Assembly: GCA_963977425.1 (NCBI GenBank) | Contig: CAXBOO010000005.1 | Coordinates: 186,001-250,000, forward strand | Reading direction: 5' to 3' | Source of the DNA: CAXBOO01 sp963977425 | GTDB lineage: Bacteria > Bacteroidota > Bacteroidia > Flavobacteriales_D > Luteibaculaceae | Length of the DNA stretch: 64,000 nt | Shown: piece after piece, positions 26,481 through 35,717 of the stretch | Position numbering within the stretch: position 1 is the first letter of the stretch | Layout: each line of letters begins with the position of its first letter | Program-made: the position numbers and the translations under genes | Notes under the pieces: generated by a model | Databases searched by the model: none | What the model was told of the DNA's origin: nothing | The model's input: the letters and a program-made list of their open reading frames with translations, nothing else

Positions 26481-27404
26481 ATGAAAGAAAAAGCCAAGCT
26501 CATATTAGAACGCCTTAAACATTGGTGCCAACAAATAAACCCTCCTGGGTTTGAGGGCATCAATCTATGGGATTTGCTTCGCTTTTTTTTCGACGGCATA
26601 ACCAAAGGTGCCATTACAACTAGAGCCAGTGCCATTTCATTTAAAATAATATTAGCTCTTGCCCCAACCGTCATATTACTCTTCACACTCATTCCATACA
26701 TTCCCATTGATAATTTCCAAGAGAACTTATTTGGATTGATAAAAACAAGCTTACCTGCCGATGCTTTTTCTACTATTGAAGAGCTCATTTTGGATTTGAT
26801 AAACAACAAATTCACCACCTTTTTATCCATTTCATTTTTATTGGGTATTTATTACGCTTCCAATAGCATGAATGCCTTACTACAAGGATTAAAGGAGTCG
26901 TATCATTTAGATAAAAAGCAAAACCCTTTTAAGCAAAGGCTTTATTCGATAATACTGTTACTAACCCTCCCTCTATTTTTAGGTACAGCCTTTCTTACCG
27001 AAACTTTATCGAGCTATGTATTCGATGCTCTTCATAAACAAGGATGGATTGGCGATGGATTACAATCATTTGCATTTGGAACAGCTCGCTTATTGATCGT
27101 CATCATATTATTGCTTTTAGCCATCAGTACATTGTACAACTTAGCCAATGAAAAAAGAAGTAAATGGCGTGTATTTACAGCAGGTTCATGGTTTGCTACA
27201 TTGCTTATTTTACTTACTATTAAAGGTTTTGCTTATTATGTAAACACATTTGGGCAGTTCAATAAGTTCTACGGAAGTTTAGGAACCGTTGTCATTTTAC
27301 TGCTTTGGATTTATTCAATAAACGTTGTACTTATCATCGGTTTCGATATAAATATGACCCTCACAAAAGCCAAAAATTATGGAAAAAGCCAAATACTACT
27401 TTAG
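26481..27404 (+). CDS. YihY/BrkB family inner-membrane protein
   Basis: 307 residues with about six membrane helices. Family landmarks: GAITTRASAISFKIILALAP near residue 40, FLLGIYYASNSMNALLQGL, LYNLANEKRSKWRVFTAGSW and FYGSLGTVVILLLWIYSINVV. YihY/BrkB proteins were once called RNase BN, wrongly; function is unsettled. It lies in the DUF4783-nadC operon, and its 3' end overlaps the DUF2147 gene by 26 nt. Confidence 0.9.
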   Translation: MKEKAKLILERLKHWCQQINPPGFEGINLWDLLRFFFDGITKGAITTRASAISFKIILALAPTVILLFTLIPYIPIDNFQENLFGLIKTSLPADAFSTIEELILDLINNKFTTFLSISFLLGIYYASNSMNALLQGLKESYHLDKKQNPFKQRLYSIILLLTLPLFLGTAFLTETLSSYVFDALHKQGWIGDGLQSFAFGTARLLIVIILLLLAISTLYNLANEKRSKWRVFTAGSWFATLLILLTIKGFAYYVNTFGQFNKFYGSLGTVVILLLWIYSINVVLIIGFDINMTLTKAKNYGKSQILL

Positions 27405-27819
27405 TTTATTCATTCTTAGCTTATTCATCATGCCTCTAAATGCACAAAGTGTTTTGGGCAAATGGAAAACAATAGATGATGAAACAGGAAAAGCAAAGAG
27501 CATTGTTGAAATTTATGAAGTCGACGGAAAAGTTCATGGAAAAATAACACAACTCTTTCGTGGCCCAAATGAAGACCAAGATCCAACCTGTACAAAATGT
27601 GAAGGCGATAGAGCTAACAAAAAAATCATCGGAATGGAAATCATACGCGGACTTGAAAAAGACGATGATGTCTATGATGACGGCACAATATTAGACCCAG
27701 AAGACGGTAAAGTATACGATTGTAAAATTTGGGTTGACACAGATGTTCCTAATAAACTCAATGTGCGTGGCTACATTGCTTTCTTTTTTCGGACTCAAAC
27801 ATGGCTTAAAGTTCAATAA
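27379..27819 (+). CDS. DUF2147 secreted protein
   Basis: 146 residues with a signal peptide ending LNAQS. The DUF2147 pattern is complete: VLGKWKTIDDETGKAKSIVE, a CTKCEG pair, NKKIIGMEIIRGLEK, GTILDPEDGKVYDCKIWV and LNVRGYI. Members are small beta-rich periplasmic proteins with a lipocalin-like look; no function is proven. It is the last gene of the nadC operon. The next gene has its own promoter inside the 51 bp gap. Confidence 0.9.
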   Translation: MEKAKYYFSLFILSLFIMPLNAQSVLGKWKTIDDETGKAKSIVEIYEVDGKVHGKITQLFRGPNEDQDPTCTKCEGDRANKKIIGMEIIRGLEKDDDVYDDGTILDPEDGKVYDCKIWVDTDVPNKLNVRGYIAFFFRTQTWLKVQ

Positions 27820-27822
27820 GAA

Positions 27823-27853
27823 TTTGCCTTAAATAAATTAAACCCTAGCTTTG
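27823..27853 (+). promoter_or_regulatory. Bacteroidota-type promoter of the PLP-fold gene
   Basis: TTTG (27823-27826) lies 19 nt before TAGCTTTG (27846-27853), matching the two-part Bacteroidota promoter TTTG-N19-TAnnTTTG. Transcription should begin near 27860, about 10 nt before the ATG at 27871. This is the best promoter match in the window. Confidence 0.65.
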
Positions 27854-27870
27854 CGCACCATTTTTTGAAC

Positions 27871-29253
27871 ATGAATTTAGAGCAGCTATTAACTTCCGGA
27901 GGGGACGAACGAATCGATTTGCAAAAAAATGGGTTCAATAAATACAACCTCAACCCTGTAAAGTACGAGGGTATACTTACGCGCGGAAGCTGCACTGGTT
28001 CTCCATTAAATCAAGAATCGCATCAGCACTTAATAGCTTTTTCTAAAGAGTATCAGGCGGAAAAACACGACGAATATTGCGAAGAGGTTCGCAATAATTT
28101 AAAAGAACTTATTCAAGAAGGCGACGATAATTTTGATGTTTTTCTATCGCCAAGTGGTAGCGACTTATGCTATCTGCCATTGCTTTTTGCCAAATTGTTA
28201 CACCCCAACAAAGATGTTACCAATTATGTAACCTGCCCTGAAGAACTGGGAACAGGATCGGTGCTAACTCTAGCTGGAAAAATATTTAGTGAACGTTCTC
28301 AGTTTGACGAAAAACTTGTAAAAGGAAGCCCTATTTCCGATGACATACACGTCAACCACCACTTTTTCTCAGCCCGTAATGGTGAAGGAGAATTAGAACA
28401 ATACAAAGGTGAACTGATAGAGCAAATGAATGCCGAAGATGGAAAAAGCACTGTAATCGGCAACTTAGTAATTGGCTCTAAATCGGGAATTGCTGACAAC
28501 ATCAACATCATTTCTAAAGTAAAGAAAGCGTCATTTTGGGTTGCAGACATTTGCCAATTAAGAACACCTACCAAACTGATAAACAAGCTTATTGATCAAA
28601 ACTGTATGATACTTATCACTGGATCAAAGTTTTATCAAGCGCCGCCATTTTGTGGTGCGTTATTGGTTCCAAAAACAATAACCAAGGAACTACAAAATGC
28701 TGACGAAAATATTTTAACACCTTTCAAGAAATTCTTTTCTTATAGCGACATACCGTCTACTTTGCCTTGGTTGAAAAACCATTTCAAAAAACACAATAAC
28801 CTTGGTTTATTGCTTCGATGGAAAGCGGCTTTGTATGAAATGAATCAGTTGAACAAAATCGATCCAACTGACGTTATAAACACTGTTGAGACTTGGAACA
28901 AATCAGTACTTGACGAATTGGCCAAATACCCCGATTTATTTGAATTGATGCCACAAGCTTCTACTTCAAACCCATCGATAATACCATTTAGATTAAAACG
29001 CAGAGATGGCAATTACATCAGCGATGAGCAACTAAAAGATTTTTACGATTACATCATTGCTAAAGATTTAAGCGGTTTTGAAGGTCCCTACAAAAAAGTA
29101 GCATTAGGTCAACCCGTAAAATATTCAGGTATTTCATTTATACGAATGGCTTTAGGATCTTACAATATCCGTCAGATACTGAGTGGAAAACATTCGCTAA
29201 AAGACGACCTTACTTTGGTACAAATTATTGCAGAAGAAGCTCGTAATTTTTAA
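27871..29253 (+). CDS. PLP-dependent fold-type I enzyme-like protein, function unknown
   Basis: 460 residues from ATG at 27871. It looks like a divergent fold-type I PLP enzyme: TRGSCTGSPLNQESHQHL near 40-57, a phosphate-cup-like FLSPSGSDLCYLPLLF, an aspartate in FWVADICQLRTP where the pyridine-N ligand is expected, and a candidate Schiff-base lysine in ITGSKFYQAPPFCGALLVP about 30 residues later. The C-terminal small domain includes RRDGNYISDEQLKDFYDYI and ISFIRMALGSYNIRQI. I do not recognise a named family; the nearest in shape are class V aminotransferases and kynureninase. It has its own promoter and no operon partner. Substrate is unknown. Confidence 0.72.
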   Translation: MNLEQLLTSGGDERIDLQKNGFNKYNLNPVKYEGILTRGSCTGSPLNQESHQHLIAFSKEYQAEKHDEYCEEVRNNLKELIQEGDDNFDVFLSPSGSDLCYLPLLFAKLLHPNKDVTNYVTCPEELGTGSVLTLAGKIFSERSQFDEKLVKGSPISDDIHVNHHFFSARNGEGELEQYKGELIEQMNAEDGKSTVIGNLVIGSKSGIADNINIISKVKKASFWVADICQLRTPTKLINKLIDQNCMILITGSKFYQAPPFCGALLVPKTITKELQNADENILTPFKKFFSYSDIPSTLPWLKNHFKKHNNLGLLLRWKAALYEMNQLNKIDPTDVINTVETWNKSVLDELAKYPDLFELMPQASTSNPSIIPFRLKRRDGNYISDEQLKDFYDYIIAKDLSGFEGPYKKVALGQPVKYSGISFIRMALGSYNIRQILSGKHSLKDDLTLVQIIAEEARNF

Positions 29254-30335
29254 TCGTAAAGTCCTTTTTTAATTTCCTCAACAATCTTCACACACGCTGT
29301 ACCGTCACCGTATATGGACGTAGTATTCTCTATTTGAATATCGTAACGTCGTTGAGCTTCAAACACAATATCTTCTGCCGAATTGGCTAATACATTAACC
29401 TCCAAGTCGATTAATTCAATCCATTCGGTTTCAGTTCGAAGTGTAATGCAATTTTTACCGCTGAAATATGCTTCTTTTTGAAGGCCTCCAGAATCGGTAA
29501 GGACCAAACTGCTTTGCTGCAAAAGGCTTAACATTTCTAAATAACCAACAGGTTCTATGCAGTGAACTTTTTCGGATAAATTGTATTCAGACAAAATCTT
29601 TTTGGTACGCGGGTGCACTGGAAAAACTATATCCATTCCGTTTTCAACCAATGCATTAAGTGCCGATACAATTTCAGCCATTCTATCTGAATCATCCGTA
29701 TTTTCAGCTCTATGAAGCGTTAGCAAAGCATAACTAGCAGGCAGATTGGGCAATAATTTTGCATGCGAACTAAATTGCAATAGTGCATCGTACATCACGT
29801 CACCAACTACAGCAATCTGTGCATTATCTTCAGTTATACCTTCTTTCACCAAACAATCTACAGCAGCATCGCTTGGACAAAACAACCAGTTGGAAATCGC
29901 GTCGGTAAGCCTTCTATTTTGTTCCTCAGGCATAAGCATATTGTAGCTTCTCAATCCAGCCTCTACATGCGCAACGGGTACGTGCAACTTGGAGGCCGCT
30001 AATGCGCCTGCCAGTGTTGAATTGGTATCTCCAAAAACCAAAAGTGCATCCGGTTTTTCTTTCAAAATAATTTTCTCAATCTCCTCCAACATACGCCCTG
30101 TCATGGCTCCGTGCGAAAGTGAATTGATATTGAGAATGTATTTAGGTTTTGGAATATTCAGTTCTTTGAAAAACACATCCGACATATTGGCATCGAAATG
30201 TTGGCCTGTATGAACAACAACTTCGTCTATCTCAGAATCCAATGAAATGGCTTTGGATAAAGCCGCAGCTTTTACAAATTGTGGGCGAGCACCTACAACC
30301 GTTAATATTTTTTTATTTCGAACTATCTGCATCAT
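29250..30335 (-). CDS. wecB: UDP-N-acetylglucosamine 2-epimerase (non-hydrolysing)
   Basis: 361 residues. Motifs: VVGARPQFVKAAALSKAI at the N-terminus, HVEAGLRSYNMLMPEEQNR, LLTLHRAENTDD, FPVHPRTKKIL and LTDSGGLQKEAY. It interconverts UDP-GlcNAc and UDP-ManNAc, making a precursor for surface glycans. It is the last gene of the minus-strand legionaminic operon, with ATGA overlap to the flippase. It differs from the hydrolysing NeuC-type enzyme in the same operon. Its stop shares TTAA with the PLP gene. Confidence 0.93.
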   Translation of the reverse strand: MMQIVRNKKILTVVGARPQFVKAAALSKAISLDSEIDEVVVHTGQHFDANMSDVFFKELNIPKPKYILNINSLSHGAMTGRMLEEIEKIILKEKPDALLVFGDTNSTLAGALAASKLHVPVAHVEAGLRSYNMLMPEEQNRRLTDAISNWLFCPSDAAVDCLVKEGITEDNAQIAVVGDVMYDALLQFSSHAKLLPNLPASYALLTLHRAENTDDSDRMAEIVSALNALVENGMDIVFPVHPRTKKILSEYNLSEKVHCIEPVGYLEMLSLLQQSSLVLTDSGGLQKEAYFSGKNCITLRTETEWIELIDLEVNVLANSAEDIVFEAQRRYDIQIENTTSIYGDGTACVKIVEEIKKGLYD

Positions 30336-31816
30336 TTCACTTTAAACAAGCCGAGTTTTTGCTCGTATACTTTAATTCTTTCTTTGAGATCTGGCGCTAA
30401 ATTAGTTCGCCTAACAAGAATGAAATAAAGAACAACAATAGGCACACTCATTATAATACTGGCAACAATAAAGTTTACCCCAACTAAATACTCTCTTACC
30501 AGTAAAGCAAAAGAAATCATGAATACGGTAAACAAGAGCAATCGCAAGTATTGGTTATTGAATGGTTGAAGATTATAAAATTTTCTCAAGAAGAACCAGC
30601 GTGCAAAATTGTTCAATACTTGGCTTAGAAACGTAGCGAAGGCCGCACCACTTATACCATAAATAGGTATAAACAAAAAATTAAACCCAACCAATGAAAC
30701 GAGCAGTAATGTGGAAAAATAAAATCCATATTTATAGTGTTTGCTGTAGTACAAAAGCTCGCCACTCACTCCAGACGCCATATCTACAAGCTGTGCTAAA
30801 CCTAACCAAAACACAACCCACAAACCTTTTGAGAAAACATCTCCTTTTGGTAAAATGTCAAAAACAGTAAATAAATTTCCTATCAACATTACAAATACAA
30901 ATCCAGCAACTATCAATTGATTTTGCGCTGTTTTTTTATACAAATCATTGAGAAAAGAAACATTATCATCGGCCCAAGCTTCACCGATTTTAACGGATGA
31001 AATTCCTTGCAAACCTCTACTGGGTATGCTCACCAAGACGCCAAAAAAGAGCATGATACTGTAAATCCCTGTGGCCTCAAAATCGATGAGTCGAGTAACC
31101 ATCAGGATATCTATTTCTTTTGTAAAGACACCAACCGAACCTGACAATACTGAAAACAATGCCAATCCGCCAATGGCTTTCAATGGAATATTGGAAGATG
31201 AAAAATTAAAAGACGGCATAACTGTCTTTTTGAACTTTATCAGAAAAAATAATATCAGAACGATTGATAGTACATAGCTTATTTCAACAAAAGTTAGAAA
31301 CATTTCGAACGAAAAACTGAATAAATACACCGCTACAAGCGATATTACAAACCCTAGTTTAATGCATATTTCTCTTACAAAAAGTGTGTGACTAACCAAG
31401 GATTTGGCAGATAAAAAAGAAGAAAGTGATGAAAAAACAAATCCAACAGAATACAATAAATAAACATGCATAAACCACTGAGAATTAAGTTTCTCTTGCC
31501 AATAATTCAAGTAAATAACCAGTCCCAAAAGACCAAGTAACTGCCCCACAAATAAGATAATGGCAAAAATTGCAGAGAGTTGTTTATGATAACCATTCTT
31601 ATGAGCCAGCGGAATGTATCTTAACAAGATAGCTCCTACCCCCATACCAGAAAAAACACTCACTAAAGCCGATAACGACAGAATATACCGAAGCACACCA
31701 ATTTGTTCTACTTCTAATATTTTTGGTTGCAACCAACCCGAGTTCAAAAACCCAACAACTACACCTATTACAGCGATTATAGAGCCAATTATGGATTGTT
31801 TTCTAATGGTTGACAT
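30332..31816 (-). CDS. Polysaccharide flippase (Wzx-like, MOP superfamily)
   Basis: 494 residues, almost wholly hydrophobic, with about 12-14 membrane helices. GSIIAVIGVVVGFLNSGWLQ at the N-terminus and a central GIYSIMLFFGVLVSIPSRGL are typical of the MATE/MOP polysaccharide transporter group. It probably moves a lipid-linked oligosaccharide across the inner membrane. It lies between legF (41 bp) and wecB (4 nt overlap). The actual substrate is inferred from the operon; sequence does not show it. Confidence 0.85.
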   Translation of the reverse strand: MSTIRKQSIIGSIIAVIGVVVGFLNSGWLQPKILEVEQIGVLRYILSLSALVSVFSGMGVGAILLRYIPLAHKNGYHKQLSAIFAIILFVGQLLGLLGLVIYLNYWQEKLNSQWFMHVYLLYSVGFVFSSLSSFLSAKSLVSHTLFVREICIKLGFVISLVAVYLFSFSFEMFLTFVEISYVLSIVLILFFLIKFKKTVMPSFNFSSSNIPLKAIGGLALFSVLSGSVGVFTKEIDILMVTRLIDFEATGIYSIMLFFGVLVSIPSRGLQGISSVKIGEAWADDNVSFLNDLYKKTAQNQLIVAGFVFVMLIGNLFTVFDILPKGDVFSKGLWVVFWLGLAQLVDMASGVSGELLYYSKHYKYGFYFSTLLLVSLVGFNFLFIPIYGISGAAFATFLSQVLNNFARWFFLRKFYNLQPFNNQYLRLLLFTVFMISFALLVREYLVGVNFIVASIIMSVPIVVLYFILVRRTNLAPDLKERIKVYEQKLGLFKVK

Positions 31817-31857
31817 CTTGTGCTTAACTAATAATTGGATTTTTTATTTCCTTGCAA

Positions 31858-32538
31858 CTACTTTGCTTTCAATAAATGTTCTGCAATAAGCCAATCAAGC
31901 TCGGTATCGATATCCACAGAATCAAGTTCCGACATTGGGTAAGGCTTAACGCATGAAAATTCATTCAACCTCTGGTTTTTCAAACTTTTAGGGTTGATAA
32001 TGTAAATTGCTCCGTTGTATTCCCATACTTTCGGGCATTGTTGACGACTTGTAAAGTTCGATGATTTAGATTTTTGCAGAAATCCATTTTCATCTTCTTC
32101 GAACAAATTAAAGTAAGGGTTTTGTTTGCTGACATTTACAGATACAACCATATCCTCTTTACCTGAATATAATGTCAACGCTTCAGTAATATGCTGAGCA
32201 TTTCTAAAAGGAGATGTAGGTTGTAACAACACGATGGCATCTGGTTGAAACATTTTGCTTTCACAATACTCCAACACGTGACAAATTACTTCGTAGCTAC
32301 CAGCTCCGTCGGTAGATAAATGTTCGGGCCTTAAAAAAGGGACCATTAAACCGCATCGTTCAGCTTCCTTTTTAATTTCTACATCATCGGTAGTTACCAA
32401 AATTTCTCCTTCATCAAAAACAGCTTTAGCTGCTTCAATTGTGTAAGAAATGAGCGACTTCCCATTTAACAATTTGATATTTTTACGAGGCACTCCTTTA
32501 GAACCACCTCTTGCAGGTATTACAACTAGATATTTCAC
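31858..32538 (-). CDS. legF: CMP-nonulosonate cytidylyltransferase
   Basis: 226 residues of the NeuA/PseF/LegF family: VIPARGGSKGVPRKNIKLL at the N-terminus, LVTTDDVEI, LLQPTSPFRNAQHI and SVDIDTELDWLIAE near the end. It activates a nine-carbon sugar acid with CTP. Within this operon the natural substrate is legionaminic acid, hence the symbol; the sequence alone cannot separate LegF from NeuA. It overlaps ptmE by 4 nt. Confidence 0.88.
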   Translation of the reverse strand: MKYLVVIPARGGSKGVPRKNIKLLNGKSLISYTIEAAKAVFDEGEILVTTDDVEIKKEAERCGLMVPFLRPEHLSTDGAGSYEVICHVLEYCESKMFQPDAIVLLQPTSPFRNAQHITEALTLYSGKEDMVVSVNVSKQNPYFNLFEEDENGFLQKSKSSNFTSRQQCPKVWEYNGAIYIINPKSLKNQRLNEFSCVKPYPMSELDSVDIDTELDWLIAEHLLKAK

Positions 32539-33581
32539 AAATCAAGGTGTTTGATATCGGCTTGAGCTTTTTCGAAATCAGCATGTTTTCCAATATCCAA
32601 CCAGTATTGACGAATAGGGTATGAGATCAACTTTCCGCCCTCATTTATTACCGCCTCCATTAAATCGGTGGAATTATAGAATGAATTACGAGGTATTTTG
32701 TTTAGGATTGACTTTTTAATGAGATAAATCCCTCCGTTAGAATAATAAGTATACGTTGGTTTTTCTTTAAATGAGGTTACGACGTTGTTTTCGGTTTCCA
32801 TTACAGCATAAGGAACATCTACTTTATACGGAATAGTCACTACCGACATATCGGCCTCATTTTCAGTAAAATTCAAAAAGAAATCTTCGTAATCTAAAGT
32901 TGTTAGGATATCCGAATTGGTAACTAAGACATAGTCATGCTGCCAATTTTCAATTTTACTTACTGCTCCAATAGTTCCAAGAGGGGCATCTTCCGTTACG
33001 TATTGAATTCTTTGGTTTCTGCTCGCTCCATCACTAAACTTATCTTGTATCTGTTCACCCAAATAACGAATTGATATCCACAAGTCGTCAATTCCAAATT
33101 TGTGAAGTCGATCTAGGTTATGCTCCAAAATAGCTTTCCCTCCAACTTCTAATAAAGGCTTAGGAACAGTGTCTGTCAATGGTTTTAATCGAGTTCCAAA
33201 TCCTCCAGCCATAACAACAGCATCAACTGGCAAATACGATTTCTGAAGTTTTAGATTCAAGACATTGAGAACAACATGGTCTTTGTCTACAATAGGGATG
33301 ACTTTAAAATCATTTTCTCGGAAACGTATGATATCAGCAACACTGTATTTCCCCCGCATTATAAATTTGGGGTTAGGTTGAATAAATTCATCAACTATAT
33401 CACTGGTATCTAATCCTTTCAACAAGCCTCTACGCACATCTCCATCGGTAAGACTTCCAACTAAAACATCGGATGCATCTATTACAAAGAGTATTGCATC
33501 GCTAGCCAATTTGTCCAACATTGCCAATGCTTCTTTAATTTGACTCCCTCTTCGTATAAGATGTTCTCGGTAGTTACGCAT
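32535..33581 (-). CDS. ptmE: CBS-nucleotidyltransferase fusion, PtmE-like
   Basis: 348 residues: two CBS domains at about 1-115 (VGSLTDGDVRRGLLKG, FKVIPIVDKD), then a sugar-nucleotide transferase domain from VDAVVMAGGFGTRLKPLTD to the end. The fusion is that of Campylobacter PtmE, which makes GDP-glucosamine from glucosamine-1-phosphate and GTP for the legionaminic acid route. It overlaps its neighbours by 8 and 4 nt. The GTP preference is inferred from the family; CBS domains hint at control by a nucleotide. Confidence 0.85.
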   Translation of the reverse strand: MRNYREHLIRRGSQIKEALAMLDKLASDAILFVIDASDVLVGSLTDGDVRRGLLKGLDTSDIVDEFIQPNPKFIMRGKYSVADIIRFRENDFKVIPIVDKDHVVLNVLNLKLQKSYLPVDAVVMAGGFGTRLKPLTDTVPKPLLEVGGKAILEHNLDRLHKFGIDDLWISIRYLGEQIQDKFSDGASRNQRIQYVTEDAPLGTIGAVSKIENWQHDYVLVTNSDILTTLDYEDFFLNFTENEADMSVVTIPYKVDVPYAVMETENNVVTSFKEKPTYTYYSNGGIYLIKKSILNKIPRNSFYNSTDLMEAVINEGGKLISYPIRQYWLDIGKHADFEKAQADIKHLDL

Positions 33582-34689
33582 GATTTAATATTTTATTTAT
33601 GGCTTTCGCCGAATCTTTTTTATAATACAGGTTATTCCCTTTGTAATCGCCTAATCTAAGAGTTTCTAAACACGCGGCATATATTTCTGATCTCACAAAA
33701 GGTACATCAATTACATTTTCACTCCGTAACCTACCTTTTTGTCTATCCCCAATGTTCACTACATATTTCCCAAAGGAAGCTGATTCAATAATACCACTAG
33801 ACGTATTTCCACACATCAATCTACATTGCTTCATAGCTGAGAAATAATTTAGTTTTCCGAAATTTTCAACTATGGATATTCTATTAGGATTTTCCAGCTT
33901 AATTCTTTCGGCTTCACTTCTAAAATAGCTTCCATTTGTGTCCGCATTAGCAAGAGTAACTACAACATGAATTTCCTTTGACAATTGTAATAATGCACTG
34001 AACGCTTCAATTGAAAAACGTTCATTATTGAATGAATTAACGGTTTCGGGGTGTAAGGTTACCAAAGCAAAATCTGACGCTGGAATATTGAACTTATCGG
34101 CAACTTTTTCCCATGTCGGAAGTTCGGTTTCGGTTAATTCAGAAAGGCTTAAACTACCAACATTGTATATGTTAACGTCGGTATCCAATAAGTTTCTCAA
34201 ACGGTCAACAAACACTTCTGAAGCTACAAAATGGAATTGGCTAACTAGGCTAATCTGGTGACGATAAATATTATCGATGGCGCCAAGCGTTGTTTCTCCT
34301 CCATGAATATGACCGATTTTAATTTCAAAAGGGATTGATGCTTGAACGGCTGCTGACATTTCAAAACGATCTCCCAAAGCCAATACAATATCAAAATTAT
34401 TATCTGCCCAAAATTCCGTGAAATTGGCTAGTACGTCCGAGTAACCTTTAGCTATGTCTTTAACAGAATCAGAAGAAGGCATACCTTGAATCGTATGTAT
34501 GTTTCCATAACCATCTGATTTTATCTCCTGAATTGTTTCACCATATTTAGACAATAGATGTGTTCCAAAAACGAGTAGATGTATTTCAAAAGTGTCATCG
34601 TTAGCTAATACTTTTAACAAAGGCTGGTAAATTCCATAATCGGCTCTACTGCTTGTTAAAACACCTATTTTTTTAACGCTTTTGGACAT
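33574..34689 (-). CDS. legG: Hydrolysing NDP-sugar 2-epimerase (NeuC/LegG-like)
   Basis: 371 residues. N-terminal IGVLTSSRADYGIYQPLLK is the NeuC signature; further motifs are ALGDRFEMSAAVQASI, IGHIHGGETTLGAIDN, VTLHPETVN and CGNTSSGIIESASFGKYVV. It hydrolyses and epimerises an NDP-linked 2,4-diacetamido-hexose to the free manno sugar. LegG rather than NeuC is chosen because legB and legC are in the same operon. It sits 2 bp behind legI and overlaps ptmE by 8 nt. Confidence 0.88.
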   Translation of the reverse strand: MSKSVKKIGVLTSSRADYGIYQPLLKVLANDDTFEIHLLVFGTHLLSKYGETIQEIKSDGYGNIHTIQGMPSSDSVKDIAKGYSDVLANFTEFWADNNFDIVLALGDRFEMSAAVQASIPFEIKIGHIHGGETTLGAIDNIYRHQISLVSQFHFVASEVFVDRLRNLLDTDVNIYNVGSLSLSELTETELPTWEKVADKFNIPASDFALVTLHPETVNSFNNERFSIEAFSALLQLSKEIHVVVTLANADTNGSYFRSEAERIKLENPNRISIVENFGKLNYFSAMKQCRLMCGNTSSGIIESASFGKYVVNIGDRQKGRLRSENVIDVPFVRSEIYAACLETLRLGDYKGNNLYYKKDSAKAINKILNHA

Positions 34690-34691
34690 TT

Positions 34692-35717
34692 TTATTTGAT
34701 ATCGTTTTGAGACAGGCAGTGGAAAGCAGAAAAATTATTCGCAACCGTTTTCCCAATAATATCGTTCCACATCATTGGTGAAATACCACTTCCAGGTCTT
34801 AGTGCTATAAGATCTTCACTCACTAATACATGCCCTTTTTGAACATCTTTGGCTAAGTGAATGCTTTTACGTGCTACGGCTTTATTTTTAGCTTCACTTG
34901 GAGACGCTTTTTTTACACCATCACCTGATATAGCTTTTTCAATATTTCGAATTCCAGAAACCATAGCCTTCAATTCACTAGGCTCTAACGATGCCTTGTG
35001 ATCTGGACCAGGAAGGTTTCTATCCAATGTAAAATGCTTTTCAATTACTGTTGCTCCCAGTGCTACTGCAGCAATAGGAACTTCTATTCCCAATGTATGG
35101 TCCGAATAACCAAAAGCTACATTCAATTCGTCTTTAATCGACAACATAGCTTTTAAATTGACATCTTCCATCGGTGTTGGATACTCTGTATTACAATGCA
35201 AAACAGTAACATTATCCTTATTTAATCCACTAGAACAAATGACTTCGATTGCTGCCTTTATTTCTTCCATATCGGCCATTCCTGTTGAAAGAATTACAGG
35301 TTTACCAAAGCTACCGATACGTTTGAGGTAAGGATAATTTGTTATTTCACCACTTGGAATTTTATACGAATCGAAATTGAGTGAATTGAGATAGTCTAAA
35401 CCTTTGACATCAAATGCTGTTGAAAAAAAACGAATGCCCTTCTTCTCACAATACGCTATTAGCTCTTTATGCTGCTCATCCGACAACTCCAACTTTTTAA
35501 GCATATTGAATTGAGAATCATCGTTATCGCCAATATTCACATTCTGATACTCTGCTTTTTTGGCTGCTTTGCTAACTAAATCTTCGGCCTTAAACGTTTG
35601 AAATTTGACCATATCAACACCCGCTTCAACAGCAACATCAATTAGTTGTTTCGCTTTTAGAATGTCGCCATTATGATTAACACCTGCTTCGGCAATAATG
35701 GTCACTTTTTGTCTCAT
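34692..35717 (-). CDS. legI: Nonulosonate synthase (NeuB/LegI-like)
   Basis: 341 residues. The TIM-barrel NeuB domain opens IIAEAGVNHNGDILKAKQLI and contains KIPSGEITNYPYLK, LSTGMADMEEI, HCNTEYPTP, GYSDHTLGIEVPIAAVALGA and EKHFTLDRNLPGPDHKASL. A SAF (antifreeze-like) domain ends the protein (IHLAKDVQKGHVLVSEDL onward). It joins a diacetamido-mannose derivative with PEP to form legionaminic acid. It overlaps legH by 4 nt. Confidence 0.92.
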   Translation of the reverse strand: MRQKVTIIAEAGVNHNGDILKAKQLIDVAVEAGVDMVKFQTFKAEDLVSKAAKKAEYQNVNIGDNDDSQFNMLKKLELSDEQHKELIAYCEKKGIRFFSTAFDVKGLDYLNSLNFDSYKIPSGEITNYPYLKRIGSFGKPVILSTGMADMEEIKAAIEVICSSGLNKDNVTVLHCNTEYPTPMEDVNLKAMLSIKDELNVAFGYSDHTLGIEVPIAAVALGATVIEKHFTLDRNLPGPDHKASLEPSELKAMVSGIRNIEKAISGDGVKKASPSEAKNKAVARKSIHLAKDVQKGHVLVSEDLIALRPGSGISPMMWNDIIGKTVANNFSAFHCLSQNDIK

